A DNA stretch of 64,000 nt from Pseudomonas brassicacearum (GTDB lineage: Bacteria; Pseudomonadota; Gammaproteobacteria; Pseudomonadales; Pseudomonadaceae): NCBI RefSeq assembly GCF_009601685.2, contig NZ_CP045701.2, positions 4,774,001 to 4,838,000 of the forward strand, read 5' to 3'. Under the pieces are notes generated by a model. It saw only the letters and a program-made list of their open reading frames with translations. It searched no databases and was not told the origin of the DNA. Below, piece by piece: positions 9,305-21,325 of the stretch; position 1 is the stretch's first letter; each line of letters starts with the position of its first letter. A program made the position numbers and the translations under genes.

Positions 9305-9565
9305 ATGCGTAAGACTTTTGCTATTGCCTTGATGTTGGCCGCCTCCCTCGGCCTCGCTGCCTGCGATAAAAAATCCGAGGACAAAGCTCAAGATGCCACA
9401 CAACACGCTGAGCAAGCTCAGCAAGACATGAACAAAGCACAGGATAAAGTGAACGACGCGGCGAAAGAAAACGCCGAAGCCGCCAAAGATCAGGCCGAAT
9501 CGAACGAAGCAGCCGCGAAAGAACAAGCCCCGGCTCCGGCTCCTACCGCGCCAGCAACCAACTGA
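9305..9565 (+). CDS. Small Ala/Lys-rich lipoprotein
   Basis: 86 residues. A signal peptide ends in the lipobox LGLAAC, so the Cys near position 21 should be lipidated. The mature part is hydrophilic, with heptad-like Ala/Lys/Gln/Asp stretches, probably one long helix, and ends in a Pro/Ala-rich tail. This resembles small envelope lipoproteins of the OprI/Lpp kind in style but I do not see homology. An AAGGAG site precedes the ATG. It is a single gene with its own terminator. Confidence 0.85.
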   Translation: MRKTFAIALMLAASLGLAACDKKSEDKAQDATQHAEQAQQDMNKAQDKVNDAAKENAEAAKDQAESNEAAAKEQAPAPAPTAPATN

Positions 9566-9580
9566 TACGGTTCAAGCAGT

Positions 9581-9612
9581 AAAAGAAACCCGCCTGGCGC
9601 GGGTTTTCTTTT
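9581..9612 (+). terminator. Terminator after the small lipoprotein gene
   Basis: Stem ACCCGC/GCGGGT flanked by AAAGAA and TTTTCTTTT, 15 bp after the stop codon. Confidence 0.85.
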
Positions 9613-9635
9613 GCCTGTGATTTGAGGCGCGCCTG

Positions 9636-10373
9636 TCAGGCCGCTTCCTTGCCAACCTCGGGCACTGGCGCTTCAGTGGGGGTATAGACCATCACGTCCA
9701 GCACATCGGAGTGAAATTCGCGCTGATACAACACGAACACCACGCCAGCGCTCATCAACATGAATAACCAGGGGCTGACGAACCACGCCAACATGGTCAT
9801 GCCGAAGTAATAGGCACGCAGGCCGAAGTTGAACTGGTTGGCGGCCATGGAGATCACTCGCGCCGCCCTCAGCGCAAAGGCCTTGCGCTCCTGTTCCGAC
9901 ACATGGCGCTCACCGATCATCGGCGCCGAGCCAATCAGCACCGCCGCGAAGTTGTACTGGCGCATGCACCAGCTGAAGGTGAAGAACGCATACACGAACA
10001 CCAGTGCCAGGCACAGCAACTTGACCTCCGCCATGCCCTGGGACGCCTGCTGCACCATGGGTATGTCCGCCAGCAACGACACCGCCCGATCAGACGCCCC
10101 GAGTACCGTCAGGATACCGGCCAGGATGATCAGCGTGCTGGAGGCGAAGAAGGATGCGTTGCGCTCCAGGTTGCCGACCACGCTGGCATCGGCGATACGG
10201 TTCTCGCGCAGCAGCATGCGGCGCATCCAGTCTTCGCGGTAGAGGTGCATCACGCTGGCCAGGCAGGCCGTGTCGCGCGCCTTCCAGGTGGCATATCGGG
10301 TGTAGCCCGCCCAGCAAATGATGAACCAGGCGGCGGCAAGCAGGTGGATCAGGTTGGCTTGGATGAATGACAT
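9636..10373 (-). CDS. DUF599 family membrane protein
   Basis: 245 residues with about four membrane segments: the N-terminal HLLAAAWFIICWAGY, FASSTLIILAGILTVLGA, LLCLALVFVYAFFTFSW and the C-terminal MLAWFVSPWLFMLMSAGVVF. The REDWMRRMLLRENRIADASVVGNLERNASFFAS stretch, split here by residues typical of the family, is how I recognise DUF599. No function is known. It lies alone and convergent with the lipoprotein gene. Confidence 0.85.
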   Translation of the reverse strand: MSFIQANLIHLLAAAWFIICWAGYTRYATWKARDTACLASVMHLYREDWMRRMLLRENRIADASVVGNLERNASFFASSTLIILAGILTVLGASDRAVSLLADIPMVQQASQGMAEVKLLCLALVFVYAFFTFSWCMRQYNFAAVLIGSAPMIGERHVSEQERKAFALRAARVISMAANQFNFGLRAYYFGMTMLAWFVSPWLFMLMSAGVVFVLYQREFHSDVLDVMVYTPTEAPVPEVGKEAA

Positions 10374-10435
10374 TCGATTTCCTGTATGTCTAAAAACATG
10401 ACGTCTAAAGCCAGACTTGCCTTGAAATGCCGACC

Positions 10436-10522
10436 TGTGGGCGAGCTTGCTCGCGATAGCGCCGGATCAGTCAGCGACGAGGTGGCTGATAGACTGCTAT
10501 CGCTAGCAAGCTCGCTCCCACA
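10436..10522. repeat. REP pair (GTGGG...GCTTGCTCGCGATAG family)
   Basis: Two inversely oriented arms sharing AGCTTGCTCGCGATAGC, about 30 bp apart, in the gap between DUF599 and brnQ. Confidence 0.85.
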
Positions 10523-10589
10523 AGATTCTGTGCAGGTTTTTCATGACACTGCTTCGACGTTAGTCCACGGAAAAAGACACTGCACTCAA

Positions 10590-10624
10590 AAAAAATGCCC
10601 CGTATCGATTGATACGGGGCATTT
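10590..10624 (-). terminator. Terminator after brnQ
   Basis: A perfect 14-bp stem (AAATGCCCCGTATC and its complement) with a GATT loop; in the minus direction it ends in a run of T. Confidence 0.93.
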
Positions 10625-10656
10625 CAGTTCTTGCCGATGGATCTGTCGTAGGCCGC

Positions 10657-11970
10657 TTAAGCCAACGCTTCGCTGCGCTTGCCCAGCAGGCGATCGCACA
10701 CCACCGCGACCGCCAGGGTCATCACCGAAGGCACCAGCCAGGCCAGGCCTTGCTCGCTCAGTGGCAGGTGGGCCAGTTGCGTCGGCATCCAGTCCGCCAG
10801 GCCGGCGCCCTTGAGCGCATCGACCAGGCCAAACAGGAACGACACCAGCATCACCGGGCCAACGATGCGCCCCTGCTCGTGCCAGAAGTCCTTGCAGAAG
10901 CTCAGGGCCACCAGGGCGATGCACGGCGGGTAGATCGCGGTGAGGACCGGAATCGAGAACGCGATCAGCTTGGTCAGGCCCAGGTTGGACACCAGCAACG
11001 AAAAGGCCGCCAGGATCACGACCAAGGTCTTGTAGGACAGCGGCAGCAACCGGCTGAAGTACTCGGCACAGGCGCAAGTCAGACCAACCGCGGTCACCAG
11101 GCACGCCAGCGAGATCAACACCGCAAGGAAACCGCTGCCCAAGCTGCCGAAGGTGTGTTGCACGTAGGCATGCAGCACAGCGGCGCCGTTGGTTGCGCCC
11201 ACGGCCACTTCATGGCTGCCCGAACCCAGGCGGAACAGGCTGACATAGACCAGCGCCAGGCCCACCCCGGCAATCAATCCGGCAATGATCGCATAGCGGG
11301 TGATCAAGGCTGGCGACTCGACGCCCCGGGAACGGATCGCGTTGACGATGACAATGCCGAACACCAAGGCGCCCAGGGTATCCATGGTCAGGTAGCCATT
11401 GATGAACCCTTGGGAGAACGGCGCCGCCACGTATTCAGGGGTGGCCACGCCAATATCACCGGCGGGCAAGGCAAACGCCGCGATGCCGAGCGCGGCCAGG
11501 GCGATGATCTTCAGTGGCGCGAGGAAGCGCCCGACGGTGTCCAGCAGACGGCCCGGGTAGAGCGAGATGAAAAATACCAGCAGGAAATACGCTGCACTGT
11601 AGAGGAACAGCGCCAACGGGCTTTCGCCGGTCAACGGCGCCAGGCCGACTTCGAACGAAACGGTGGCGGTTCGCGGCGTGGCGAACAACGGGCCGACGGC
11701 CAGGTAGCACACGGCCGCCAGCACACCACCGGCGAGCTTGCCGATGGGGCTGCTCAAGGCGTCCATCGCACCGCCCACCTTGGCCAGTGCAACGACCGTG
11801 ATGACCGGCAGCCCGACCGCCGTGATCAAGAAGCCCAGCGCCGCCATCCAGACATGGGGCCCGGACTGCAAACCGACGATAGGCGGGAAGATGATGTTGC
11901 CGGCCCCGACAAACAGGGCAAATGTCATGAAACCAAGCGCCAGGACATCCTGGCCTTTCAACACTTTCAT
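10657..11970 (-). CDS. brnQ: Branched-chain amino acid:cation symporter BrnQ/BraB
   Basis: An inner-membrane secondary transporter of Leu, Ile and Val, 437 residues with about twelve membrane segments. Family marks are the N-terminal [23 protein letters not shown], read in two parts, and the [15 protein letters not shown] motif. P. aeruginosa has the Na+-coupled BraB and BraZ members; which of these this is cannot be told. It is a single gene with its own terminator and a 480-bp upstream region. Confidence 0.93.
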   Translation of the reverse strand: MKVLKGQDVLALGFMTFALFVGAGNIIFPPIVGLQSGPHVWMAALGFLITAVGLPVITVVALAKVGGAMDALSSPIGKLAGGVLAAVCYLAVGPLFATPRTATVSFEVGLAPLTGESPLALFLYSAAYFLLVFFISLYPGRLLDTVGRFLAPLKIIALAALGIAAFALPAGDIGVATPEYVAAPFSQGFINGYLTMDTLGALVFGIVIVNAIRSRGVESPALITRYAIIAGLIAGVGLALVYVSLFRLGSGSHEVAVGATNGAAVLHAYVQHTFGSLGSGFLAVLISLACLVTAVGLTCACAEYFSRLLPLSYKTLVVILAAFSLLVSNLGLTKLIAFSIPVLTAIYPPCIALVALSFCKDFWHEQGRIVGPVMLVSFLFGLVDALKGAGLADWMPTQLAHLPLSEQGLAWLVPSVMTLAVAVVCDRLLGKRSEALA

Positions 11971-12009
11971 TTAAGGAAACCACACTACTGAATCGGAATT
12001 TAGAGAGGG

Positions 12010-12034
12010 ATTTCCCTTGAGGGTAGAGGGAAAT
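12010..12034. promoter_or_regulatory. Inverted repeat before brnQ
   Basis: ATTTCCCT and AGGGAAAT, perfect 8-bp arms with a 9-bp spacer, 40-64 bp upstream of the brnQ start. A second, smaller dyad (TAACG/CGTTA) lies at 12113-12128. Either could be an operator; no factor is assigned. Confidence 0.3.
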
Positions 12035-12244
12035 GCTGCCGATCCGTATGGGACCGACCCGTTTAGCGCGGCGCTTCCTTGTGGGCAGCGGTCGCAAAAA
12101 TGGCTGCTAGCCTAACGAATTTACGTTAAGAACGCACTGTTACGGGGCGAACTATCCGATACACGACGTTTCCGTGTCGCGTTTACGTATCTATTTTTCC
12201 TGCGAAGCCCCTTGCCGTAAGGGCCTTTATCTGTGGAGCAAGGC

Positions 12245-12352
12245 TTTGTGGGAGCAAGGCTTTGTGGGAGCAAGGCTTGCCCGCGATAGCGTCAGCGTGA
12301 ACTGACAGATAGAACTGAGTCGCCTGCATCGCGGGCAAGCCTTGCTCCCACA
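12245..12352. repeat. REP pair with a duplicated arm
   Basis: Left arm GTGGGAGCAAGGCTT occurs twice in tandem (12247-12276) before running into GCCCGCGATAGCG; the inverse right arm ends in GCTCCCACAG. It sits between brnQ and sucD. Confidence 0.85.
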
Positions 12353-12397
12353 GGGCCTTGTTCTCAGAAAGCTTGCTTCAACAGTGCCGGAAACGAC

Positions 12398-12421
12398 AAA
12401 GGCCACCCGAAGGTGGCCTTT
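12398..12421 (-). terminator. Terminator at the end of the suc operon
   Basis: A 10-bp stem (AAAGGCCACC with GGTGGCCTTT) about 30 bp after the sucD stop, ending in T bases in the minus direction. Confidence 0.85.
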
Positions 12422-12450
12422 GTTGCTGGAACAAAAAAGTCAGCCGAAGC

Positions 12451-13335
12451 TTACTTCTTCATTTCCCAGCCAGTCAGCTCGGCCAAGGCCTTGCCGATGT
12501 CTGCCAGCGAACGCACGGTTTTCACGCCTGCGTCTTGCAGTGCAGCGAACTTCTCGTCTGCAGTGCCTTTGCCGCCAGAGATGATTGCGCCAGCATGGCC
12601 CATGCGCTTGCCCGGAGGAGCAGTCACACCAGCGATGTAGGAAACAACCGGCTTGGTCACGTTGGCCTTGATGTAGGCAGCCGCTTCTTCTTCAGCCGAA
12701 CCGCCGATCTCACCGATCATCACGATCGCTTCGGTCTTCGGGTCTTCCTGGAACAGCTTCAGGATGTCGATGAAGTTCGAGCCTGGGATCGGGTCACCGC
12801 CGATGCCGACGCAAGTCGACTGACCGAAACCGGCGTCAGTGGTCTGCTTCACAGCTTCGTAGGTCAGGGTGCCGGAACGGGAAACGATACCGACCTTGCC
12901 TGGCAAGTGAATGTGACCTGGCATGATGCCGATCTTGCATTCGCCTGGAGTGATCACGCCTGGGCAGTTAGGGCCGATCAGGGTGATACCCAGCTCGTCG
13001 CACTTGACCTTGGCTTCCAGCATGTCGATGGTCGGGATGCCTTCGGTGATGCAGACGATCAGCTTGATGCCGCCGAACGCTGCTTCAAGGATGGAGTCCT
13101 TGCAGAAAGGAGCTGGAACGTAGATCACGCTGGCGGTGGCGCCAGTGGCAGCTACAGCGTCTTTCACGGTGTTGAACACTGGCAGGCCCAGGTGCTCGGT
13201 GCCGCCTTTGCCCGGTGTTACGCCGCCAACCATCTTGGTGCCGTATTCGATGGCTTGCTGGGTGTGGAAACTACCTTGCGAACCGGTAATACCCTGGCAG
13301 ATAACCTTGGTGTCTTTATTGATCAGGACGCTCAT
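12451..13335 (-). CDS. sucD: Succinyl-CoA ligase alpha subunit
   Basis: With SucC it makes succinate plus ATP/GTP from succinyl-CoA. 294 residues. CoA-binding Rossmann part at the N-terminus ([12 protein letters not shown]), and the phosphohistidine in the C-terminal half ([10 protein letters not shown]). The ATG overlaps the sucC stop by one base (TAATG), so the two subunits are translated in step. Last gene of the operon before the terminator. Confidence 0.98.
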   Translation of the reverse strand: MSVLINKDTKVICQGITGSQGSFHTQQAIEYGTKMVGGVTPGKGGTEHLGLPVFNTVKDAVAATGATASVIYVPAPFCKDSILEAAFGGIKLIVCITEGIPTIDMLEAKVKCDELGITLIGPNCPGVITPGECKIGIMPGHIHLPGKVGIVSRSGTLTYEAVKQTTDAGFGQSTCVGIGGDPIPGSNFIDILKLFQEDPKTEAIVMIGEIGGSAEEEAAAYIKANVTKPVVSYIAGVTAPPGKRMGHAGAIISGGKGTADEKFAALQDAGVKTVRSLADIGKALAELTGWEMKK

Positions 13336-14501
13336 TATTTGCCCTCCGCAGCTTTAACGACTTGTTGAGCAGCGTCGGTCAGGCTGGTAGCAGCGATGAT
13401 GTTCAAACCGCTTTCTGCCAGTACTTTAGCGCCCAGCTCAGCGTTGTTGCCTTCAAGGCGAACAACAACCGGGATTTTCACGCCAACTTCTTTCACGGCG
13501 CCGATGATGCCTTCGGCAATCATGTCGCAGCGAACGATGCCGCCGAAGATGTTGACCAGTACTGCAGCGACGTTGGTGTCGGACAGGATGATCTTGAACG
13601 CTTCGGTTACGCGTTCCTTGGTAGCACCACCGCCCACGTCGAGGAAGTTGGCTGGCTTGCCGCCATGCAGGTTGACGATGTCCATGGTACCCATGGCCAG
13701 GCCAGCACCGTTGACCATGCAGCCGATGTTGCCTTCCAGGGCTACGTAGTTCAGTTCGAACTTGGCAGCGTGCGCTTCGCGCGGATCGTCTTGCGACGGA
13801 TCGTGGAAAGTCTTCAGCTTAGGCTGACGGTACATGGCGTTGGCGTCGATGTTGATCTTGGCATCGAGGCAGTGCAGGTCGCCGTCGGCCTTGATCACCA
13901 GCGGGTTCACTTCCAGCAGTGCCAGGTCGTGGTCCTGGAACAGCTTGGCCAGACCTACGAAGATCTTGGCGAATTGAGTGACCTGCTTGCCTTCCAGGCC
14001 CAGCTGGAATGCCAGCTCGCGCCCCTGGAATGGCTGTGCGCCAACCAGTGGATCGATGGTGGCCTTGAGGATTTTCTCAGGGGTATCGTGAGCGATTTTC
14101 TCGATGTCCACGCCACCTTCGGTGGAAGCCATGAACACGATACGGCGGCTCGAACGGTCAACGACAGCGCCCAGGTACAGCTCTTTAGCGATATCAGTGC
14201 ACGATTCAACCAGGATCTTGGTGACTGGCTGACCGTTGGCGTCAGTCTGGTAAGTCACCAGACGCTTGCCCAGCCACTGCTGTGCGAAGGCTTTGGCGTC
14301 TTCTTTGCTGCGAACCAGCTTGACGCCGCCCGCTTTACCGCGACCACCGGCGTGAACCTGGGCTTTGACAACCCATTCGCTGCCGCCGATTTTGTCGCAA
14401 GCTTCTGCTGCCGCTTCCGGGGTGTCTACCGCGTAACCGGTGGATACTGGCAGGCCGTACTCAGCGAACAGCTGCTTACCCTGATACTCGTGAAGATTCA
14501 T
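13335..14501 (-). CDS. sucC: Succinyl-CoA ligase beta subunit
   Basis: 388 residues, the normal length. The ATP-grasp N-terminus starts [16 protein letters not shown], with the nucleotide-binding [16 protein letters not shown], and the C-terminal ligase part has [12 protein letters not shown]. The MNLHEYQ start is the conserved one; further upstream codons are leader. A 196-bp gap with several hairpins separates it from lpdG, longer than usual within an operon. Confidence 0.98.
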   Translation of the reverse strand: MNLHEYQGKQLFAEYGLPVSTGYAVDTPEAAAEACDKIGGSEWVVKAQVHAGGRGKAGGVKLVRSKEDAKAFAQQWLGKRLVTYQTDANGQPVTKILVESCTDIAKELYLGAVVDRSSRRIVFMASTEGGVDIEKIAHDTPEKILKATIDPLVGAQPFQGRELAFQLGLEGKQVTQFAKIFVGLAKLFQDHDLALLEVNPLVIKADGDLHCLDAKINIDANAMYRQPKLKTFHDPSQDDPREAHAAKFELNYVALEGNIGCMVNGAGLAMGTMDIVNLHGGKPANFLDVGGGATKERVTEAFKIILSDTNVAAVLVNIFGGIVRCDMIAEGIIGAVKEVGVKIPVVVRLEGNNAELGAKVLAESGLNIIAATSLTDAAQQVVKAAEGK

Positions 14502-14576
14502 GCTTATTACCGTCTTCGTTAGGTACTGCGCATTCGGTGCTGCACCGTTCTGGTGCCGCACCACCTGTGACTGCTG

Positions 14577-14663
14577 CTTGCGTAGCGTTCCAGTTGACCG
14601 GTTCGGCTACGCAAGGCTGCGTCCAGCGGATATTCCGCGGTGAGTCTTGCTCGCAAGGCTCAC
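14577..14663 (-). other. Intercistronic hairpins between lpdG and sucC
   Basis: A perfect 10-bp inverted repeat (CTTGCGTAGC, 14577-14586, with GCTACGCAAG, 14606-14615) and a second hairpin, GTGAG.CTTGC/GCAAG.CTCAC, at 14640-14663. Neither has a T tract, so they are not simple terminators. They could be mRNA processing or stability elements. Confidence 0.5.
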
Positions 14664-14697
14664 GACGGGCCATACCGCCGTGGTTTCTTATTGTTTT

Positions 14698-16137
<1,440 letters not shown>

Positions 16138-16160
16138 TCATTCCTTTTCGAATCAAACCG

Positions 16161-16235
16161 GACGGTCACTTGTGGTGACCGTCGTGGGACGAAACCGGTT
16201 GTTTCAGCAAGGGGCCGGTCACAACAGACCGGCCC
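16161..16235 (-). other. Two perfect hairpins between sucB and lpdG
   Basis: GACGGTCAC/GTGACCGTC (16161-16169, 16175-16183) and GGGCCGGTC/GACCGGCCC (16212-16220, 16227-16235). Each has a 9-bp perfect stem and a short loop, without T tracts. They lie in the message between two genes of one operon. Confidence 0.55.
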
Positions 16236-16247
16236 TCGCGGCGAAAA

Positions 16248-17471
16248 TCAGATATCCAGCAGCAGACGAGCCGGATCTTCAAGCAGGTTCTTGATGGTTA
16301 CCAGGAACGTCACGGCTTCTTTACCGTCGATCAGGCGATGATCGTAGGACAGTGCCAGGTACATCATCGGACGAATCACGACCTGACCGTTGATCGCCAT
16401 CGGACGCTGCAGAATGTTGTGCATGCCCAGGATAGCCGCTTGTGGCGGGTTGACGATCGGGGTCGACATCATCGAACCGAATGTACCACCGTTGGTGATG
16501 GTGAACGTACCGCCGGTCATCTCTTCGATGGACAGCTTGCCGTCACGGGCCTTCTTGCCGAAGGTGGCGATGCCGCCTTCGATTTCGGCCAGGCTCATCA
16601 GTTCGGCGTTACGCAGTACCGGAACCACCAGGCCACGGTCGCTGGAGACCGCAACACCGATGTCGGCATAGCCGTGGTAGACGATGTCGGAACCGTCGAT
16701 CGACGCGTTGACGGCCGGGAAGCGTTTCAGCGCTTCGGTGGCAGCCTTGACGAAGAACGACATGAAGCCCAGGCGTACGCCGTTGTGGGACTTCTCGAAC
16801 AGATCCTTGTACTTGGAACGCAGGGCCATGACTTCGGTCATGTCGACTTCGTTGAAGGTGGTCAGCATCGCCATGTTCGACTGTGCTTCAACCAGACGCT
16901 CGGCAACCTTGGCACGCAGGCGGGTCATCGGAACGCGTTTTTCAACGCGGTCACCGGCAGCGAACACCGGAGCGGCAGCGGCAGGTGCGGCAGGCTTGGC
17001 AGGTGCTGCGGCCGGAGCGGCTTTCTTGGCGGCAACGGCGGCTACCACGTCTTCCTTGGTCACGCGACCACCCTTGCCGGTGCCGGCAACGGAAGCGATG
17101 TTGATGCCGTTCTCTTCAGCCAGCTTGCGAGCAGCAGGCGCAGCCACTGGATCGTCTTCGCCAGCGGCGGCTGGAGCAGCAGCCTGGGCAGCGGCCGGTG
17201 CAGCAGCAGCGGCTGGAGCGGCGGCAGCAGCGCCGCCCTCTTCGATCGAGCCCAGGACCTGGTTCGACAGAACGGTAGCGCCCTCCTCGGCAATGATTGC
17301 GCCCAGCACGCCGTCAGCTTCGGCCAATACTTCCAGCACGACCTTGTCGGTCTCGATGTCGACGATCAGGTCGTCACGCTTGACGGCCTCGCCTGGTTTC
17401 TTGTGCCAGGTGGCAACGGTGCCATCGGCAACCGATTCCGGGAATGACGGGGCTTTGATTTCGATAGCCAT
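16248..17471 (-). CDS. sucB: Dihydrolipoyl succinyltransferase (E2)
   Basis: Core of the 2-oxoglutarate dehydrogenase complex, moving succinyl from lipoyl-Lys to CoA. 407 residues. Lipoyl domain at residues 1-75 with the lipoylated Lys in [11 protein letters not shown]; a long Ala/Pro linker; an E3-binding domain ([22 protein letters not shown]); a second Ala/Pro linker; and the catalytic domain with [13 protein letters not shown] near the end. Both linkers are low-complexity GCN repeats. Confidence 0.97.
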   Translation of the reverse strand: MAIEIKAPSFPESVADGTVATWHKKPGEAVKRDDLIVDIETDKVVLEVLAEADGVLGAIIAEEGATVLSNQVLGSIEEGGAAAAAPAAAAAPAAAQAAAPAAAGEDDPVAAPAARKLAEENGINIASVAGTGKGGRVTKEDVVAAVAAKKAAPAAAPAKPAAPAAAAPVFAAGDRVEKRVPMTRLRAKVAERLVEAQSNMAMLTTFNEVDMTEVMALRSKYKDLFEKSHNGVRLGFMSFFVKAATEALKRFPAVNASIDGSDIVYHGYADIGVAVSSDRGLVVPVLRNAELMSLAEIEGGIATFGKKARDGKLSIEEMTGGTFTITNGGTFGSMMSTPIVNPPQAAILGMHNILQRPMAINGQVVIRPMMYLALSYDHRLIDGKEAVTFLVTIKNLLEDPARLLLDI

Positions 17472-17515
17472 TATCTGTGGGTCCTTAAAATTCGGTTTCA
17501 GTCAGCGCGAAGGCG

Positions 17516-20347
17516 TTAAACAGTGAAGGCATCTTGCAGCAGTTTTTCCTGCTGCTCGGCGTGCATCGACGCATAACCACACGCAGGTGCAGCGGAAGCA
17601 TCACGGCCGGCATATTCCAGGCCCAGGGCCTTGTTATGGTTGCCAATGCTGCGACGCAGGTGATGCTGGCTGCTGTACCACGCGCCTTGGTTCATCGGTT
17701 CTTCCTGACACCACACCACATGAGTGAGGTTGGTGTAAGGCGCGATGGCCTCCATCAGGTCTTCTTCCGGGAACGGGTAAAGCTGCTCGATACGCACGAT
17801 GGCGATGTCTTCACGGCCTTCGGCACGACGTTTTTCCAGCAGGTCATAGTAGACCTTGCCGCTGCACAGGATCAGGCGAGTCACCTTCGCCGCGTCCTGG
17901 GTATCGATTTCCGAAATAACGGTCTGGAAGGAGCCTTCGGCCAGATCCTCGAGCGTGGAGATCGCCAGTTTGTGACGCAGCAGCGACTTGGGTGTCAGCA
18001 CGATCAGCGGCTTGCGCAGCGGACGGATGACCTGACGACGCAGCAGATGGTAGATCTGTGCCGGCGTCGTCGGTACGCAGACCTGGACGTTGTGCTCGGC
18101 ACACAGTTGCAGGTAGCGCTCCAGACGTGCCGAAGAGTGCTCCGGCCCCTGCCCTTCATAACCGTGAGGCAACAGCATGGTCAGACCGCAGAGACGGCCC
18201 CACTTGTGCTCGCCGCTGGTGATGAACTGGTCGACTACTACCTGGGCACCGTTGGCGAAGTCGCCGAACTGGGCTTCCCAGATCACCAGCGCATTCGGCT
18301 CGGTGGTGGAGTAGCCATATTCGAACGCCAGGACGGCTTCCTCGGACAGCAGCGAATCGTACAGGTCGAAACGTGGCTGGCCTTTGTACAGGTGTTGCAG
18401 CGGGATGTAGGTGCTGGCGTCTTTCTGGTTGTGCAGCGCCGCATGGCGGTGCGAGAAAGTGCCGCGGCCTACGTCCTGGCCGGTGATGCGAATCGGGTGA
18501 CCTTCGAACGCCAGGGTCGCGTACGCCATGGTTTCAGCGTAACCCCAGTTGATCGGCAGGCCGCCGGCTTGCATCTTCTGCCGGTCTTCGTAGATCTTCG
18601 AGACCTGGCGCTGAACCACGAAGCCTTCCGGTATTTCCAGCAGCTTGGCGGACAGTTCCTGCAGGGTCTTGAGGTCGAAACGGGTGTCGTGACGAGCGGT
18701 CCAGGCGTGGCCCAGGTAAGGACGCCAGTCCACGAACAGCTCTTTGTTCGGCTCTTTGACCAGGCTTTTTACAACGTGCAGGCCGTTGTCCAGGGCATTG
18801 CGATATTCATCGACTTTTTCCTGGACGCGCGCAGCATCCAGCACGCCACTCTGTGTCAGGCGCTCGGCATACAGCTCACGGGTGGTGCGCTGCTTGGCGA
18901 TCTGCTGGTACATCAGGGGTTGGGTGCCGCTTGGCTCGTCGGCCTCGTTGTGGCCGCGACGACGGTAGCAGACCAGGTCGATCACCACGTCGCGCTTGTA
19001 CTGCATGCGGTAGTCGATGGCCAACTGGGTCACGAACAGCACGGCTTCCGGATCATCGCCATTCACATGGAGAATCGGTGCCTGGATCATTTTCGCGACG
19101 TCGGTTGCGTACTCGGTGGAACGCGAGTCCAGCGGGTTGCTGATGGTGAAACCGACCTGGTTGTTGATAACGATGTGAACCGTACCGCCAGTCTTGAAGC
19201 CGCGGGTCTGCGACATCTGGAAGGTTTCCATGACCACGCCTTGACCGGCGAATGCCGCGTCACCGTGGATGGAAATCGGCAGGACTTTTTCACCGGTCGG
19301 ATCATTGCGACGATCCTGGCGGGCACGGACCGAACCCTCGACCACCGGGGAAACGATTTCCAGGTGGGATGGGTTGAAGGCCATGGCCAGGTGCACTTCG
19401 CCACCTGTGGTCATCACGTTGGACGAGAAGCCCTGGTGGTATTTCACGTCACCAGAACCCAGTTCGACCTTCTTCTTGCCTTCAAACTCGTCGAACAGCT
19501 CGCGCGGGTTCTTGCCGAAGGTGTTGACCAGTACGTTCAGGCGGCCACGGTGAGCCATGCCGATGACAACTTCCTTGGTGCCGTAGGAACCGGAACGCTG
19601 GATCAGCTCGTCCAGCATTGGAATCAGGCTTTCGCCGCCTTCCAGGCCGAAACGCTTGGTGCCCGGGTATTTGGTACCCAGGTATTTCTCCAGACCCTCA
19701 CCGGCGGTGACGCGCTCGAGCAAGTGGCTCTTGATGTCGGTGGAGTACGTCGGACGACCACGAACGCTTTCCAGACGCTGCTGGAACCACTGGCGCTGCT
19801 CGGAATCGGTGATGTGCGTAAATTCAGCGCCAATGGTGCGGCAATATGTCTGCTGCAACGCTTCGTGAATTTCGCGTAGGCTCGCTTCCTCTTTGCCGAT
19901 GAACAGGTCGCCGGCACGGAAGGTCGTATCAAGATCGGCATTGGTCAAGCCGTAATGAGTGATCGACAGGTCTGCAGGTGCAGGACGCTGCCACAGCCCC
20001 AGCGGGTCGAGCTGGGCTGCCTGGTGGCCTCGCATCCGGTAGGCCTGGATCAGTCGCAGCACTTCAACTTGCTTCTTCTCGTGTTCACTGCTCACGCTGC
20101 CGGCAGAGACCGGTTGAGCGCGGCGCTGGTTCTTTGCCAGCAACACGAAATGATCGCGAATCGTCGAGTGCGAAACATCAGTGGCAGAGTTACCGTCAGC
20201 CGGCAACTTCTGAAAGTAGGTGCGCCATTCTTCTGGCACAGCGTTAGGGTCGTGCAGGTAGAGCTCGTAGAGCTCTTCCACATAGGCAGCGTTACCACCG
20301 GAGAGGTGGGCACTGTTCCACATGCGCTGCATCACGCTTTCTTGCAT
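17516..20347 (-). CDS. sucA: 2-oxoglutarate dehydrogenase E1
   Basis: The thiamine-diphosphate E1 that decarboxylates 2-oxoglutarate and succinylates the lipoyl group of SucB. 943 residues, full length. N-terminal MWNSAHLSGGNAAYVEELYE, catalytic HRGRLNVL and GDAAFAGQGVV regions, cofactor region RRRGHNEADEPSGTQP, and HDTRF onwards to the C-terminus. 44 bp separate it from sucB. A 262-bp gap precedes it after sdhB. Confidence 0.98.
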   Translation of the reverse strand: MQESVMQRMWNSAHLSGGNAAYVEELYELYLHDPNAVPEEWRTYFQKLPADGNSATDVSHSTIRDHFVLLAKNQRRAQPVSAGSVSSEHEKKQVEVLRLIQAYRMRGHQAAQLDPLGLWQRPAPADLSITHYGLTNADLDTTFRAGDLFIGKEEASLREIHEALQQTYCRTIGAEFTHITDSEQRQWFQQRLESVRGRPTYSTDIKSHLLERVTAGEGLEKYLGTKYPGTKRFGLEGGESLIPMLDELIQRSGSYGTKEVVIGMAHRGRLNVLVNTFGKNPRELFDEFEGKKKVELGSGDVKYHQGFSSNVMTTGGEVHLAMAFNPSHLEIVSPVVEGSVRARQDRRNDPTGEKVLPISIHGDAAFAGQGVVMETFQMSQTRGFKTGGTVHIVINNQVGFTISNPLDSRSTEYATDVAKMIQAPILHVNGDDPEAVLFVTQLAIDYRMQYKRDVVIDLVCYRRRGHNEADEPSGTQPLMYQQIAKQRTTRELYAERLTQSGVLDAARVQEKVDEYRNALDNGLHVVKSLVKEPNKELFVDWRPYLGHAWTARHDTRFDLKTLQELSAKLLEIPEGFVVQRQVSKIYEDRQKMQAGGLPINWGYAETMAYATLAFEGHPIRITGQDVGRGTFSHRHAALHNQKDASTYIPLQHLYKGQPRFDLYDSLLSEEAVLAFEYGYSTTEPNALVIWEAQFGDFANGAQVVVDQFITSGEHKWGRLCGLTMLLPHGYEGQGPEHSSARLERYLQLCAEHNVQVCVPTTPAQIYHLLRRQVIRPLRKPLIVLTPKSLLRHKLAISTLEDLAEGSFQTVISEIDTQDAAKVTRLILCSGKVYYDLLEKRRAEGREDIAIVRIEQLYPFPEEDLMEAIAPYTNLTHVVWCQEEPMNQGAWYSSQHHLRRSIGNHNKALGLEYAGRDASAAPACGYASMHAEQQEKLLQDAFTV

Positions 20348-20609
20348 GCTTGGTCACCCTCGATTAGGGGAACACCACCGGCGAAAACACCGAGCAAACT
20401 TGCAGAAGTCCGAGTGCAGCGACTAAAACAAGCCACTTAGGATCACGCTGATAGTCCGGGTACCAGCCCGGATGCCCCTGCTTGTCTCATTTCTTCAAAA
20501 TAAGAACTGCCGCTTTGTAAGCGGCTGTTCTGGTTATAGCCACGACGCGGGTTGAAGCCCGCGCCCTGGCCTTTACGGGTACAGCGGTTCTACGGGTACA
20601 GCAGCTGAA
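20348..20609 (-). other. Gap between sdhB and sucA with hairpins
   Basis: No gene. Small hairpins are present: CCGGG/CCCGG (20456-20471), GCCGCTT/AAGCGGC with a 3-base loop (20509-20525) and GCGGG/CCCGC (20547-20562). TACGGGTACAGC occurs twice (20574-20585, 20591-20602). It may hold a sucA promoter or a message-processing site. Confidence 0.4.
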
Positions 20610-21314
20610 TCACACGCCGCTCTGCAGCAGCATGTTACGTACGTGACCGATGGCCTTAGTCGGGTTCAGGCCTTTCGGGCAGACGTTGACGCAGTTCATG
20701 ATCCCGCGGCAGCGGAATACGCTGAACGGGTCATCCAGTGCAGCCAGACGCTCGGACGTCTTGGTGTCACGGCTGTCTGCCAGGAAGCGGTACGCTTGCA
20801 GCAGGGCGGCCGGGCCCAGGAACTTGTCCGGGTTCCACCAGAAGGATGGGCACGAGGTCGAGCAGCAAGCGCACAGGATGCACTCGTACAGACCGTCGAG
20901 CTTTTCACGCTCTTCCGGAGACTGCAGACGTTCGATGGCCGGAGCCGGCGTATCGTTCTGCAGGTATGGCTTCACCTTCTCGTATTGCTTGTAGAAGATG
21001 CTCATATCGACGACCAGGTCACGGATAACCGGCAAACCAGGCAGCGGACGAACGATCAGCTTGTTGCCCTTGACCACGGCAGACAGCGGCGTGATGCAGG
21101 CCAGGCCGTTCTTGCCGTTGATGTTCATGCCGTCGGAGCCGCAAACGCCCTCACGGCAAGAGCGACGATAGGAGAAACCCTCGTCCTGCTCTTTGATCAG
21201 GGCCAGCACGTCCAGCACCATCAGGTCTTTACCACCGGTATCGACCTGGAAATCCTGCATGAACGGCGCAGCGTCCTGATCAGGGTTGTAGCGATAAACA
21301 CTGACTTGCAACAT
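20610..21314 (-). CDS. sdhB: Succinate dehydrogenase iron-sulfur subunit
   Basis: Carries electrons from SdhA through three Fe-S clusters to ubiquinone at the inner membrane face. 234 residues. The 2Fe-2S ligands are in SCREGVCGSDGMN plus a later Cys; the 4Fe-4S ligands are in CILCACCSTSCPS; the 3Fe-4S ligands in CRGIMNCVNVCPKGLNP. The MLQVSVYRY start is the conserved one, though an ATG three codons earlier exists. Confidence 0.98.
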   Translation of the reverse strand: MLQVSVYRYNPDQDAAPFMQDFQVDTGGKDLMVLDVLALIKEQDEGFSYRRSCREGVCGSDGMNINGKNGLACITPLSAVVKGNKLIVRPLPGLPVIRDLVVDMSIFYKQYEKVKPYLQNDTPAPAIERLQSPEEREKLDGLYECILCACCSTSCPSFWWNPDKFLGPAALLQAYRFLADSRDTKTSERLAALDDPFSVFRCRGIMNCVNVCPKGLNPTKAIGHVRNMLLQSGV

Positions 21315-21325
21315 AGCGGTCACCC

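Noticed and set aside
10609..11991. A 460-residue open frame opposite brnQ
   Set aside because: Gln/Arg-rich shadow of a membrane-protein gene; brnQ itself is clear.
17534..19879. A 781-residue open frame on the plus strand opposite sucA
   Set aside because: It is a shadow of sucA caused by high-GC codon bias; it has no ribosome site or family motif, and sucA is certain.
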